DNA from: Rhodospirillum rubrum ATCC 11170
Lineage (GTDB): Bacteria > Pseudomonadota > Alphaproteobacteria > Rhodospirillales > Rhodospirillaceae
Direction of reading: 5' to 3'
Length of the DNA: 64,000 bases
NCBI RefSeq assembly: GCF_000013085.1
Contig: NC_007643.1
Coordinates: forward strand, 1,845,001 to 1,909,000
In this document: positions 19,801-28,813 of the stretch, piece after piece
Layout: every line of letters starts with the position of its first letter
Numbering within the stretch: position 1 is the stretch's first letter
Notes under the pieces: model-generated
Told to the model about the DNA's origin: nothing
Seen by the model: only the letters and a program-made list of their open reading frames with translations
The model's database searches: none
Translations under genes and position numbers: made by a program

Positions 19801-20354
19801 ATGGCGACAGCCTGGAGCGCCTGGATGTGGTGCCGATCGAGATGCTGCCCGGCCATCTGCGCGGCGGCGGCAGCGGCGCGGTCAAGCTGGCGGTCACCCC
19901 CGGCGCGCGCAAGGAGCGCATCGGCAAAAGCGGCAGCCGCTACGCCTTCGTCGAATTATCCGACGCCACCGGCTCGTGCGAGACCATGGTGTTTTCCGAG
20001 GTTTTGGGGGCCAGCCGCGAGTTGCTCGATTCCGGCCGGCCGTTGCTGGTCCGCGCCGACGCCCGGCTCGAGGGCGAAGAGGTGCGGTTGCTCGCCCAAG
20101 CGATCGAACTGCTCGACGACGCCGTCGCCCGCGCCGCCCGCCGCATCAAGGTGTCGTTTAGCGACAGCGGACCGATCCCGCGGCTGGCCGAGATCATCCG
20201 CGCCGATGGCCCGGGCAATCGCAATATCCTGTTGGTCGCCGATCTTGGCGATCGCGAGGTGGAGTTCCGCTTGGACGGTGGCTTCGCCCTGCGCTCGGAA
20301 ACCCTGGCCGCCTTGCGCAATGTGCCCGGCGTGGGCGAGGTGCGCGAGGTTTAG
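16842..20354 (+). CDS. dnaE: DNA polymerase III alpha subunit
   Basis: Replicative polymerase catalytic subunit, 1170 residues, standard DnaE1 length. The N-terminal PHP domain starts with FVHLRVHTALSMSEGAI; the palm has GRGSGAGS near residue 391 and the catalytic aspartates in PDFDIDFCQDRRE near 430; helix-hairpin-helix, OB-fold (RYAFVELSDATGSCETMVF near 1030) and C-terminal tau-binding regions follow. ATG 16842 gives MPDPSPASSALAGGSPANGFVHLRVH. No other replication genes are near, as is usual for dnaE in alphaproteobacteria where it often lies close to lolD. Confidence 0.98.
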   Translation: MPDPSPASSALAGGSPANGFVHLRVHTALSMSEGAIQVKALVKLCAKMGMPAVAITDSGNLFGALELSVTACDMGVQPIIGCQIAVRNEEVRERGFGAGRDLRAPDPDAVVLLAKNASGYANLMKIVSRSFIEGDGSEAPQVRLADIEALNDGLILLTGGVGGPLGRLLREGRRDEAAAILARHKEHFGDRVYVEIQRHGMADEDRIEADLIDLAYAQNVALVATNEPYYPDRAMFEAHDVLICMQQKTVIGDETRRRLTPEHYFKPANEMRALFADLPEAVDNTLVIAKRCAVMSEKRKPILPHSPAVKGRTEAEALCAMAEEGLDKRLEKHVYREGMSEAERIEIAKPYRERLAYELDVIIKMGFPGYFLIVADFIQWAKDADIPVGPGRGSGAGSCVAWALTITDLDPLRFSLLFERFLNPERVSMPDFDIDFCQDRREEVIRYVQREYGYERVAQIITFGKLQARAVLRSVGRVLQMPLGYVDKICKMVPNNPAAPVTLKEAIEAEPQLRDLQKNDEMVARLLDIGMKLEGLYSHASTHAAGVVIGDRPLDNLVALYRDPHSDMPVTQFNMKWVEQAGLVKFDFLGLKTLTVLQHAVRHIAKRGITVDLLDLPLDDRRSYDMLGRGETSGVFQLESTGMRDVLRNMKPDTLEDIVAIVALYRPGPMDNIPSYIKRKKGEEEVVYLHDSLEPILKETYGILIYQEQVMQAAQIMAGYSLGGADLLRRAMGKKIKAEMDTQRALFVEGAGKRGTSEAKASEVFDQIAKFAGYGFNKSHAAAYGLVAYQTAYLKANYPVEFMAATMTYDMHNTDKLAVFKGELRRLDIPLLPPDVNRSFAVFGVEDGAVRYALGAVKNVGAAAMDALVAEREARGPFKDLADFARRLDGKVINKRLLENLIKAGALDSLDGDRAKLLANADVLMRHAQAAAEDRASNQSSLFGGAGATSEPPMKFRACAAWTITETLAHERDAMGFYLSAHPLDIYGDSLERLDVVPIEMLPGHLRGGGSGAVKLAVTPGARKERIGKSGSRYAFVELSDATGSCETMVFSEVLGASRELLDSGRPLLVRADARLEGEEVRLLAQAIELLDDAVARAARRIKVSFSDSGPIPRLAEIIRADGPGNRNILLVADLGDREVEFRLDGGFALRSETLAALRNVPGVGEVREV

Positions 20355-20489
20355 GCGGGGAAGGCGGGGGGGTAAGATCATGATCAGGATCACACCTCCC
20401 GTGTCTTCATGTTTAGGTTGCATCCTCGGGGAAAACGGCAGAGATTCGTTGAGTGGATTAAAAGACGTAAGAAGACTGCGGATACCCCG

Positions 20490-22160
20490 ATGCTTCGCAA
20501 CAAACGTGTTGTCGTCAAGATTTCGGTTATCGTCGCCATCATGGGACTCGCGCTGTGCGTGACCGTCGGCTGGCTGCTTAAGTCTCAATACGACGCCCTT
20601 CTCGATGAGCGGGTGACTCAGACGCGGGTGCTGACCGAGGCCGCCGTCGGGGTCGCGACCAAGCTGCAGGCCGAGGTTTCCGCCGGGAGGCTCACCCGCG
20701 ATCAGGCGATCGAGACCTGGAAGACCGCGCTCAATGGCATGACCTATGGGGACAATGGCTATCTCTTCGCCTATGCCGTGGACGGTATCAATCTGGTTCT
20801 GCCGCCGCGTCCCGATCTGGTCGGCAAGCCCGTCGTCGATCGGGGGGCCTTTCTCGCCCTTCAGGCGGCGGCGACGCGGGGGCCGGGCGGCGGGCGGCTT
20901 GATTATGTCTGGCCCCGGGTCAAAGGGGGGCCGCCCATCCCCAAGGTGAGTTGGGCGATGGAGATTAAAGCCTGGGGCGCCCTGGTGGGGACGGGGATCT
21001 TTGTCGACGATGTCCAGGCGATTTTCTGGGCGAAACTGCGCGAGGCGATGCTGATCGGCGGCCTGTTGAGCGCGGTCGCCATCGTGCTGGTCTCGCTAAT
21101 TTCCCGCGACCTTTCGGCGGTTCTCGGCGATATCGCCCAGCGCATGGCGCTGATTTCCGGCGGACAGGTCGATATCGCCGTGCCCAACCAGGATCGGCGC
21201 GACGAGGCCGGAGCCATGGCGCGCTCCCTTGAGGTCTTTCGCGGCAAAGTCGCCGAGACCGAGCACCTGCGCGGCGATCAGGAACGCCTCAAGGCCTCGG
21301 CCGAAGCGGCGCGCAAGGCCAGTCTGGTCGAGTTGGCCAAGCGCTTCGAGGACTCGGTCAATAGCGTGGCCCAGGCGGTCGCCAAAGGGGCGCGGACGAT
21401 GGACGAAAACGCCAGGACGATGTTCGGCTTGGCCAATGTCACCCGCGAGAAGGCCAGCGATTCTTCGGTGATGAGCGAGCGCACCAACGCCAACTTCCAA
21501 ACGGTGGCCTCGGCGTCGGAACAACTCTCGGCCTCGATCCGCGAAATCGCCAACCAGACCGACAAGGCGCGGGTCACCAGCCAGCAGGCGGTGGAAACCG
21601 CCGATCAATCGGCCGATCGCATGGCCGGGCTGGTCAGCGACGCCGAAAAGATCGGCGCGGTGATCACCCTGATCGAGGCTATCGCCAGCCAGACCAACCT
21701 GCTGGCGCTAAACGCCACGATCGAAGCGGCGCGGGCCGGCGACGCCGGCAAGGGTTTCGCCGTGGTCGCCCATGAGGTCAAGAACCTGTCGACCCAGACC
21801 CGCAAGGCGACCGAGGACATTCGGGGCCAGATCGAACGGGTCCGCGCCTCGGTTTCGGCCGCGGCCAGCGATATCGCCACGATCAGCCACGTCATCCACG
21901 ATATCGCCGAGGCGGCCGGGGCGATCAGCGCCGCCGTCGAGGAACAAGGGGCGGCGACCAAGGAGATCTCGCGCAGCGTGCAAGAGGTCTTGTCGACTTC
22001 GGAAAGCGTCTCGCACGATATCCGCACCCTGGCCGAGGCGGCCCGGGAAACCGAAACCACCGCCGGCGCCTTGCGCGACACCGCCGGCGGGCTTGGTCAG
22101 GCGGCGACCACCTTGCAAGAAAAGGTCGACGGCTTCCTGGGCGATCTGCGGCACGGATAG
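20490..22160 (+). CDS. Methyl-accepting chemotaxis protein (copy 1)
   Basis: Membrane chemoreceptor, 556 residues from ATG 20490. Order: membrane helix 1 ([21 protein letters not shown]), periplasmic single-Cache (sCache_2 type) sensor with [20 protein letters not shown], membrane helix 2 near residue 190, HAMP linker, and a cytoplasmic signalling domain with the hairpin tip [20 protein letters not shown]. The ligand is unknown; sCache_2 domains often bind small carboxylates. An ATG at 20409 would add 27 residues that are only partly conserved in copy 2, so I prefer the later start. The next gene is a near duplicate. Confidence 0.93.
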   Translation: MLRNKRVVVKISVIVAIMGLALCVTVGWLLKSQYDALLDERVTQTRVLTEAAVGVATKLQAEVSAGRLTRDQAIETWKTALNGMTYGDNGYLFAYAVDGINLVLPPRPDLVGKPVVDRGAFLALQAAATRGPGGGRLDYVWPRVKGGPPIPKVSWAMEIKAWGALVGTGIFVDDVQAIFWAKLREAMLIGGLLSAVAIVLVSLISRDLSAVLGDIAQRMALISGGQVDIAVPNQDRRDEAGAMARSLEVFRGKVAETEHLRGDQERLKASAEAARKASLVELAKRFEDSVNSVAQAVAKGARTMDENARTMFGLANVTREKASDSSVMSERTNANFQTVASASEQLSASIREIANQTDKARVTSQQAVETADQSADRMAGLVSDAEKIGAVITLIEAIASQTNLLALNATIEAARAGDAGKGFAVVAHEVKNLSTQTRKATEDIRGQIERVRASVSAAASDIATISHVIHDIAEAAGAISAAVEEQGAATKEISRSVQEVLSTSESVSHDIRTLAEAARETETTAGALRDTAGGLGQAATTLQEKVDGFLGDLRHG

Positions 22161-22325
22161 GGTCGTAACGGTTTGACCGCGAGGTGGATTCCACTGGGAC
22201 GGCGGGAGGTAAGCTTATAACCAAGCCCCTGCCTCCCCGCCCTTGTGTTTCGGTTGCGCCAATGGGGAAAACGGCACAAATTCGTCGGGCGGATCAGGGG
22301 AAGTGCGAAGCCCACGGATAACGCG

Positions 22326-23996
22326 ATGCTTCGCAACAAAAGAGTCGTCGTCAAGATTTCGGTCATCGTCGCCATCATGGGACTCGCGTTGTGCGTGACC
22401 GTCGGCTGGCTGCTTAAGTCTCAATATGACGCCCTTCTCGATGAGCGGGTGGCCCAGACGCGCGGGCTGACCGAGGCCGCCGCCGGGGTGGCGACCAAGC
22501 TGCAGGCCGAGGTCTCCGCCGGTAAAATCAGCCGCGATCAGGCGATTGGGACCTGGAAGACGGCGCTCAACGGCATGATTTACGGCGGCAATGGCTATCT
22601 CTTCGCCTATGCCATGGACGGCATCAATCTGGTTCTGCCGCCACGTCCCGATCTGGTCGGCAAGCCGGCGGCCGATAGGGGAGTCTTCCTCGCCCTTCAA
22701 GCGGCGGCGAGGCGGGGACCGGGGGGCGGGCGGGTTGATTATGTCTGGCCCCGGGTCAAGGACGGGCCGCCCATCCCCAAGGTGAGTTGGGCGATGGAGG
22801 TTCCGTCCTGGGACTTGCTGGTGGGGACGGGGGTCTATGTCGACGATGTCCAGGCGATTTTCTGGGCGAAACTGCGCGAAGCGATGCTGATCGGTGGCCT
22901 GCTGAGCGCGGTCGCCCTCTTGCTGGTCTCGCTGATCTCCCGCGACCTTTCGGCGGTTCTGGGTGATATCGCCAAGCGCATGGCGTTGATTTCCGGCGGC
23001 AAGATCGATATCGCCGTGCCCCATCAGGATCGGCGCGACGAGGCCGGAGCCATGGCGCGCTCCCTTGAGGTCTTTCGCGGCACGGTGGCCGAGACCGAGA
23101 AATTGCGCGGCGATCAGGAACGCCTCAAGGCCTCGGCCGAAGCGGCGCGCAAGGCCAATCTGGTCGAGTTGGCCAAGCGCTTCGAGGATTCGGTCAATAG
23201 CGTGGCCCAGGCGGTCGCCAAGGGGGCGCGGACGATGGACGAAAACGCCAGGACGATGTTCAGCCTGGCCAATGTCACCCGGGAGAAGGCCGGCCAGTCC
23301 TCGGCGATGAGCGAGCGCACCAACGCCACCTTCCAAACGGTGGCCTCGGCGTCGGAACAACTCTCGGCCTCGATCCGCGAAATCGCCAACCAGACCGACA
23401 AGGCGCGGGTCACCAGCCAGCAGGCGGTGGAAACCGCCGATCAATCGGCCGATCGCATGGCCGGGCTGGTCGATGACGCCGAAAAGATCGGCGCGGTGAT
23501 TACCTTGATCGAGACCATCGCCAGCCAGACCAATCTGCTGGCGTTGAACGCCACGATCGAGGCGGCGCGGGCCGGCGACGCCGGCAAGGGCTTCGCCGTG
23601 GTCGCCCATGAGGTCAAGAACCTGTCGACCCAGACCCGCAAGGCGACCGAGGACATTCGGGGTCAGATCGAACGGGTCCGCGCCTCGGTTTCGGCCGCCG
23701 CCAGCGATATCGCCACGATCAGCGACGTCATCCACGATATCGCCAAGGCGGCCGGGGCGATCAGCATCGCCGTCGAGGAACAGGGCGCGGCGACGACCGA
23801 GATTTCGCGCAGCGTGCAAGAGGTTTTGTCGACTTCGGCCGACGCCTCGCGCGATATCCACACCCTGGCCGAAGCGGCCCGGGAAACCGAAAGCACCGCC
23901 GGCGCCTTGCGCGACACCGCCGGCGAGCTTGGTCAGGCGGCGGCCAGCTTGCAAGAAAAGGTCGACGGCTTCCTGGGTGATCTGCGGCAAGGATAA
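22326..23996 (+). CDS. Methyl-accepting chemotaxis protein (copy 2)
   Basis: 556 residues, the same architecture as the preceding receptor: helix, sCache_2 sensor, helix, HAMP, signalling domain. The signalling halves are almost identical over long stretches, including synonymous positions, while differences cluster in the sensor (for example [18 protein letters not shown] in copy 1 against [18 protein letters not shown] here) and around the last 60 residues. ATG 22326 used; a GTG at 22245 would give an N-terminal extension aligned with that of copy 1. The two receptors may detect related ligands with different affinity. This is an inference from the substitution pattern. Confidence 0.93.
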   Translation: MLRNKRVVVKISVIVAIMGLALCVTVGWLLKSQYDALLDERVAQTRGLTEAAAGVATKLQAEVSAGKISRDQAIGTWKTALNGMIYGGNGYLFAYAMDGINLVLPPRPDLVGKPAADRGVFLALQAAARRGPGGGRVDYVWPRVKDGPPIPKVSWAMEVPSWDLLVGTGVYVDDVQAIFWAKLREAMLIGGLLSAVALLLVSLISRDLSAVLGDIAKRMALISGGKIDIAVPHQDRRDEAGAMARSLEVFRGTVAETEKLRGDQERLKASAEAARKANLVELAKRFEDSVNSVAQAVAKGARTMDENARTMFSLANVTREKAGQSSAMSERTNATFQTVASASEQLSASIREIANQTDKARVTSQQAVETADQSADRMAGLVDDAEKIGAVITLIETIASQTNLLALNATIEAARAGDAGKGFAVVAHEVKNLSTQTRKATEDIRGQIERVRASVSAAASDIATISDVIHDIAKAAGAISIAVEEQGAATTEISRSVQEVLSTSADASRDIHTLAEAARETESTAGALRDTAGELGQAAASLQEKVDGFLGDLRQG

Positions 23997-24085
23997 GGGA
24001 AAGGGGCCCTTTCAGCGCGATCGGTCTTTTTCTTGCGCTCTTTGCGTGCTGGGGTAAACTGGTCAGGCAAGCGGAGGAGGGGGCG

Positions 24086-25174
24086 ATGAGGGCATTCTGT
24101 CGGTTTGTCGGGGCCGCTTTGTTGCTGGTGGGATTGGCCGGGCCGGCCTGGGCCGATTCCTTGCCCAAGCTGGCCATCGATGCCGATCATGTGACGGTGT
24201 CGGGGATCTCCTCGGGCGCCTATATGGCCAATCAGTTCCATGTCGCCCATTCGGCGCGGGTGGATGGCGCCGGGTTGGTCGCCGGTGGTCTGTATGGCTG
24301 CGCCGTTTCCACGGTCGTCAACGACAAGGTGATGGCGACGGCCTCGCGCGCCCTTGCCCACTGCATGCGTCAAAGCGCGTTTCTGGAAAGCGCCGACCGC
24401 TTTGTCGGTATCGCCCGCCAGCTTGAGCGGGCCGGGGCGATCGACGCCCTGGCCGGATTGCGCGGCGATCGGGTTTATCTGTTCACCGGCGAGGCCGATA
24501 CGGTCGTCGGCGCCAAGGTGGTGAGGACGGCGGCCGAAGCCCTGGGGACGCTGGGGGTGACCACCACCCTGGTGAGTTCGCTTCAGGGAACCCCGGGCGC
24601 CGGGGCCAAGGCCGGTCACGCCTTTCTGACCCCCGATCGCGGCAATGCCGCCTGTTCGGCCGAAAAGAGCCCCTTTTTCAACGCCTGCCGCTACGATCAG
24701 GCCGAAGCCATCCTCAAGGTTCTCTATGGGCCGTCTCTGGCTCCGCCGGCCCCGGTCCTGTCCGGGCGGCTTTCGCGCTTTGACCAGTCGGCCTATGTAC
24801 GGGGGGGGAATGCCATCAAGGCGTCGCTGTGGGACGAGGGGCTTGTTTATGTGCCCGCCGACTGCGCCGCGGGCGCGGCCTGCCGGCTGCATATCGCCTT
24901 CCATGGCTGCAAGCAGTCCGATCAGGTGCTGGGGTCGGCGGAGAAGTTCTGGGATCTGGCGGGCTATAATGGCTGGGCCGATACCAACCACATCGTCGTG
25001 CTCTATCCCCAGGCCCGGGCCATCGGCGCCACCGAGGGCTTTCCTTTGACGGCGATCAACCCCGAGGGCTGCTGGAACTGGTGGGGCTATGGCCTTGATG
25101 GAAAATTCCTGGGCCGCGAGGGGCTGCAGATCAGCGCGGTGAACGCGATGATCAACGCCCTGGCCGGGCGCTAG
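24086..25174 (+). CDS. phaZ1: Periplasmic short-chain poly(3-hydroxybutyrate) depolymerase
   Basis: 362 residues with a classical signal peptide (LLLVGLAGPAWA, cleavage near residue 23). The lipase-box-like motif is GISSG at 40-44 with Ser42; Asp138 lies in GEADTV and His178 in GHAF. These are the positions I recall as the catalytic triad of R. rubrum PhaZ1, a periplasmic enzyme that hydrolyses native PHB and is known to act outside the cytoplasm although PHB granules are intracellular. A C-terminal block (LHIAFHGCKQSDQVLGSAEKFW ... NPEGCWNWWGY, split here) is typical of this family. No phasin or other PHA gene is nearby. Confidence 0.92.
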   Translation: MRAFCRFVGAALLLVGLAGPAWADSLPKLAIDADHVTVSGISSGAYMANQFHVAHSARVDGAGLVAGGLYGCAVSTVVNDKVMATASRALAHCMRQSAFLESADRFVGIARQLERAGAIDALAGLRGDRVYLFTGEADTVVGAKVVRTAAEALGTLGVTTTLVSSLQGTPGAGAKAGHAFLTPDRGNAACSAEKSPFFNACRYDQAEAILKVLYGPSLAPPAPVLSGRLSRFDQSAYVRGGNAIKASLWDEGLVYVPADCAAGAACRLHIAFHGCKQSDQVLGSAEKFWDLAGYNGWADTNHIVVLYPQARAIGATEGFPLTAINPEGCWNWWGYGLDGKFLGREGLQISAVNAMINALAGR

Positions 25175-25199
25175 GGGGCGGCAAGGCGCCATTCCCTCC

Positions 25200-25228
25200 T
25201 TGCCAACGGCGAGCGGGAAGGTTAAATA
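25200..25228 (+). promoter_or_regulatory. Sigma70-like promoter upstream of rpsB
   Basis: TTGCCA (25200-25205), a 17-base spacer and TAAATA (25223-25228). It lies in the 189-base gap after phaZ1 and would give an rpsB leader of roughly 130 bases. Confidence 0.55.
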
Positions 25229-25255
25229 CCGGCCACACCACGCACGCGGGATTCG

Positions 25256-25285
25256 CGGCCGTCCGGAAAATATCCGGCGCGGCCG
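25256..25285 (+). promoter_or_regulatory. Stable hairpin in the rpsB leader
   Basis: Within the predicted leader, CGGCCG (25256-25261) can pair with CGGCCG (25280-25285) and CCGGA (25263-25267) with TCCGG (25273-25277) around the loop AAATA. A leader hairpin here would suit S2 autoregulation of rpsB-tsf, known in other bacteria, but nothing in the sequence proves protein binding. Confidence 0.35.
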
Positions 25286-25363
25286 TTCCGGTGTCGAAGG
25301 GCTTTCTGGCCTTTTGACTCAACTGTCCCGCGGAGGTTCAACCGGAAAAGGAAAGACGCCACC

Positions 25364-26152
25364 ATGGCTCTCCCCACATTCTCCATGCGCCAGCTCATCG
25401 AAGCGGGCTGTCACTTCGGCCACAACACCCGTCGTTGGAACCCGAAGATGGCGCCCTACCTTTATGGTCAGCGCGATAACGTTCACATCATCGATCTGCA
25501 GCAGACCGTGCCGATGCTCTATCGCGCCATGCAGGCCGTGCGCGATGTCACCGCCGGCGGCGGTCGCGTGCTGTTCGTCGGCACCAAGCGTCAGGCCCAG
25601 GATGTGGTCGCCGAGCACGCCCGTCGTTGCGGTCAGTATTATGTGAACCACCGTTGGCTTGGCGGCATGCTGACCAACTGGAAGACCATTTCCCATTCGA
25701 TCAAGCGTCTGCGCGATCTGGAAGAGCGTTTCGGCGGTGGCGACCTGTTGGGTCTGACCAAGAAGGAGCAGCTCAACCTCGGCCGCGAGAAGGACAAGCT
25801 CGATATGGCTCTGGGCGGCATCAAGGAAATGGGCGGTCTGCCCGACATGCTGTTCATCATCGATACCGTCAAGGAGAGCCTGGCGGTCAACGAAGCCAAC
25901 AAGCTGGGTCTGCCGGTCGTCGCCGTGATCGATTCGAATTCCGATCCGCGTGGCATCACCTATCCGATCCCCGGCAATGATGACGCCATTCGCGCCATCC
26001 AGACCTATTGCGAGCTGATCAGTGGCGCCGCCATCGACGGCATCCAGGCTCAGCTCGGCGCCGCCGGCGTCGACGTCGGTGCCGCCGAGATCGTGCCGGC
26101 CGAGACCCTTGCCGCCGAAGCCCCCGCCGCCGAGCAGCAGCCGACCGCCTGA
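25364..26152 (+). CDS. rpsB: 30S ribosomal protein S2
   Basis: Small-subunit ribosomal protein, 262 residues. Family signature segments are present: [22 protein letters not shown] at 7-28 in part, and [29 protein letters not shown] in the middle. The last 25 residues form an Ala/Glu-rich tail ([17 protein letters not shown]), a common alphaproteobacterial extension. It starts the conserved rpsB-tsf-pyrH-frr block and is separated from tsf by a strong intrinsic terminator. Confidence 0.98.
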   Translation: MALPTFSMRQLIEAGCHFGHNTRRWNPKMAPYLYGQRDNVHIIDLQQTVPMLYRAMQAVRDVTAGGGRVLFVGTKRQAQDVVAEHARRCGQYYVNHRWLGGMLTNWKTISHSIKRLRDLEERFGGGDLLGLTKKEQLNLGREKDKLDMALGGIKEMGGLPDMLFIIDTVKESLAVNEANKLGLPVVAVIDSNSDPRGITYPIPGNDDAIRAIQTYCELISGAAIDGIQAQLGAAGVDVGAAEIVPAETLAAEAPAAEQQPTA

Positions 26153-26193
26153 TAAGCAAGGCCGACCGCCAGGGCAGGGCCCCCCCGAGACCA

Positions 26194-26224
26194 GATGGCG
26201 GCGTGCAGACGCCGCCATCTTTTT
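26194..26224 (+). terminator. Intrinsic terminator between rpsB and tsf
   Basis: Perfect 11-bp stem GATGGCGGCGT (26194-26204), loop GCAG, ACGCCGCCATC (26209-26219), followed by TTTTT. It lies 41 bases after the rpsB stop and 143 before tsf, so tsf expression should depend on read-through or on a promoter in the remaining gap. Confidence 0.85.
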
Positions 26225-26367
26225 GGTTCGGCTCCCGTGCCCGGAGCCGCCCGCCGATCCGATACGCTCATCGTCGCCCTCCTTCCAGCCGTTCCCGGCC
26301 CCTGCGCCGTACCCGAGGGAAGGGCGTCCGCCCTAACGAAGCACTGATTTCCAAGAGAGGACTCCCC

Positions 26368-27297
26368 ATGGCCGAGATCACCGCCGCCCTCGTCAAGAGC
26401 CTGCGCGAGCAGACCGGCGCAGGCATGATGGATTGCAAGAAGGCCCTGACCGAAACCGCGGGTGACGTGGAAGCCGCCATCGACTGGCTGCGCAAGAAGG
26501 GCCTCGCCGCCGCCGCCAAGAAGGCCGGGCGCACCGCCTCGGAAGGTCTGGTCGGCATCGCCACCGCCGGCACCGCCGGCGCCGTCGTCGAAGTCAACGC
26601 CGAGACCGATTTCGTCGCCCGCAACGATACCTTCCAGGGCTTCGTCGAAACCGTCGCCTCGCTGACCCTGGCGGCCAAGGGCGATATCGAAGCGCTGAAG
26701 TCCGCCGCCTATCCCGGTGGCGAAGGGCGCACCGTCGAGGCCCAGGTGACCCATCTGATCGCCACCATCGGCGAGAACATGCAGCTGCGCCGCAGCGCCG
26801 CGCTTGAGGTCGAGCAGGGCGTCGTCACCAGCTACATGCACACCGCCGTCAAGCCCGGTCTGGGCAAGATCGGCGTGCTCGTCGCCCTCAAGTCGGCGGC
26901 CGATCCGGCCAAGCTCGACGAATTGGGCCGTCAGATCGCCATGCATGTCGCCGCCGCCCAGCCGCGCTACGCCTTCATTTCCGAAGTCGACGCCGAAGCC
27001 CTCGATCGCGAGCGCTCGGTGCTGAGCGAGCAGGCCAAGGCCTCGGGCAAGCCCGACGCCATCATCGAGAAGATGGTCGAAGGCCGCCTGCGCAAGTTCT
27101 ACGAGGAAGTGGTCCTGACCGAGCAGATCTTCGTTATCGATGGCGAGACCAAGATCGCCAAGGTCCTGGAGAAGGCCGGCAAGGATCTGGGCGCGCCGAT
27201 CGAGCTGGGTGGCTTCGTCCGCTTCCAGCTTGGCGAGGGCATCGAGAAGGAAGAGAGCGATTTCGCCGCCGAGGTCGCCGCTCAGCTGAAGAAGTAA
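26368..27297 (+). CDS. tsf: Elongation factor Ts
   Basis: Guanine-nucleotide exchange factor for EF-Tu, 309 residues. The N-terminal UBA-like domain with [20 protein letters not shown] and the exchange motif AETDFVARN (TDFV) are clear; the C-terminal module has LLEQ-type core and ends in [14 protein letters not shown] 26368 follows AAGAGAGGAC. No terminator-like structure with a T-run was found before pyrH, but a new promoter is present there. Confidence 0.98.
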   Translation: MAEITAALVKSLREQTGAGMMDCKKALTETAGDVEAAIDWLRKKGLAAAAKKAGRTASEGLVGIATAGTAGAVVEVNAETDFVARNDTFQGFVETVASLTLAAKGDIEALKSAAYPGGEGRTVEAQVTHLIATIGENMQLRRSAALEVEQGVVTSYMHTAVKPGLGKIGVLVALKSAADPAKLDELGRQIAMHVAAAQPRYAFISEVDAEALDRERSVLSEQAKASGKPDAIIEKMVEGRLRKFYEEVVLTEQIFVIDGETKIAKVLEKAGKDLGAPIELGGFVRFQLGEGIEKEESDFAAEVAAQLKK

Positions 27298-27329
27298 GGC
27301 ACTTTCGCCCATAAAGCGTCAAACGCCTG

Positions 27330-27358
27330 TTGGCCGCCGGGTTCGGGTCTCTTATGAT
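27330..27358 (+). promoter_or_regulatory. Sigma70-like promoter upstream of pyrH
   Basis: TTGGCC (27330-27335), 17 bases, TATGAT (27353-27358). It lies in the 182-base gap between tsf and pyrH. The -10 is five of six matches. Predicted to drive the pyrH-frr-uppS-cdsA-dxr run. Confidence 0.5.
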
Positions 27359-27479
27359 CCGGCCCGGCGGTCGTCTGTTCCCGCCTGGGGTCTCGTAGCC
27401 GGGGCGCGGAGCTTAAAAATCACCAATCGACCAGGACGACATCGCCGGCCGACCGCGCGGCGACAAGGGAGCTAACCGA

Positions 27480-28232
27480 ATGTCCGAGGATCAACCCCAC
27501 GCCAATGGCGCCTACTACCGCCGGGTCCTGCTCAAGCTTTCCGGGGAGGGCCTGCTGGGGAACAAGGAATTCGGTCTGGATCTGGAAATGGTCGACCGCG
27601 TGGCCGGCGAGGTCAAGGCCGCCCATGATCGCGGCATTCAGGTTTGTCTGGTGATCGGCGGCGGCAATATCTTCCGCGGCATCTCGACCGCCGCCAAGGG
27701 CATGGACCGCACCAGCGCCGATTACATGGGCATGCTGGCCACGGTGATGAACGCCCTGGCCGTGCAGAACGCCCTGGAAAAACGCGGCGTGCAAACCCGC
27801 GTCCAGTCGGCGATCCCGATGTCGATGGTCTGCGAGCCCTATATCCGCCGCCGGGCGATCCGCCATATGGAAAAGGGCCGGGTGGTGATTTTCGCCGCCG
27901 GCACCGGCAATCCCTTCTTCACCACCGATACCGCCGCCGCCCTGCGCGCCGTCGAGATGAATTGCGACGCCATCCTCAAGGCGACCCAGGTCGATGGGGT
28001 CTATTCCGCCGATCCCAACAAGGTGCCCGACGCCGTGCGCTTCGAGAGCCTGACCTTCACCGACGTGCTGACGCGCGATCTGCGGGTGATGGATACCTCG
28101 GCCATCGCCTTGGCGCGCGACAACAACATCCCTATAGTGGTGTTTTCCCTGCACACCCCTGGCGCTCTGGCCGATGTCCTTGATCGCCGGGGCCGTTTCA
28201 CCGAGATCCTCTGCGACAGTCACCAGGAGTAA
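27480..28232 (+). CDS. pyrH: Uridylate kinase
   Basis: UMP kinase of pyrimidine nucleotide synthesis, 250 residues, amino-acid-kinase fold. Visible: [14 protein letters not shown] near the start, [10 protein letters not shown] (nucleotide/UMP loop), and [20 protein letters not shown], which is diagnostic for bacterial PyrH. The C-terminus carries a slightly extended tail [15 protein letters not shown]. frr starts 6 bases after the stop, its Shine-Dalgarno lying over the pyrH end (CAGGAG). Confidence 0.98.
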
Positions 28233-28237
28233 GAACA

Positions 28238-28813
28238 GTGTCCGATGGCGCTTCCAGTTTCGACACCTTGAAAGCCGACCTCAGGCACCGCATGGATACG
28301 GCGGTCGAAGTCTTGCGCAAGGATTTCGCGGGGCTGCGGACCGGCCGGGCGTCGACGAGCCTGCTCGATTCCGTGATGGTCGAGGCCTATGGTCAGGCCA
28401 TGCCCTTGGCCCAGGTGGCGACGGTCAGCGTTCCCGAGCCGCGCATGATTAGCGTTCAGGTCTGGGACCGCGGAATGGCCAAGGCCGTCGACAAGGCGAT
28501 CCGCGACGCCGGCCTCGGCCTCAATCCGGCCTCCGACGGCCAGCTTATCCGCGTGCCCATTCCGCCGCTGAACGAAGAGCGCCGCACCGAGCTGACCAAG
28601 GTCGCGGGCAAATATGCCGAGCAGACCCGTGTCGCCGTGCGCAACGTCCGTCGCGATGGCATGGACCAGCTCAAGAAGATGGAAAAGGATAGCGCCATCA
28701 GCCAGGACGAACACAAGAAGTTCGGCGCCGAGGTTCAGGCCTTGACCGATGAGACGATCCGTCGTCTCGACGAGGCCCTGGCCCATAAGGAACAGGAGAT
28801 CATGCAAGTCTGA
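28238..28813 (+). CDS. frr: Ribosome recycling factor
   Basis: Splits post-termination ribosomes with EF-G. 191 residues, slightly longer than the usual 185 at the N-terminus. Typical segments: [43 protein letters not shown]-type motif (here [15 protein letters not shown]) and [15 protein letters not shown]. The start is GTG. The TGA overlaps the uppS ATG by one base, indicating coupling. Confidence 0.98.
   Translation: MSDGASSFDTLKADLRHRMDTAVEVLRKDFAGLRTGRASTSLLDSVMVEAYGQAMPLAQVATVSVPEPRMISVQVWDRGMAKAVDKAIRDAGLGLNPASDGQLIRVPIPPLNEERRTELTKVAGKYAEQTRVAVRNVRRDGMDQLKKMEKDSAISQDEHKKFGAEVQALTDETIRRLDEALAHKEQEIMQV

Larger units (their letters stand above)
20409..23996 (+). repeat. Tandem duplication of a chemoreceptor gene
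   Basis: Two head-to-tail copies, about 1.84 kb unit spacing (20490 to 22326), colinear without gaps over the coding part. Long stretches are identical at DNA level, for example the segment coding SSEQ-type tip and flanking coiled coil (about 21480-21860 versus 23316-23696). Confidence 0.9.
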
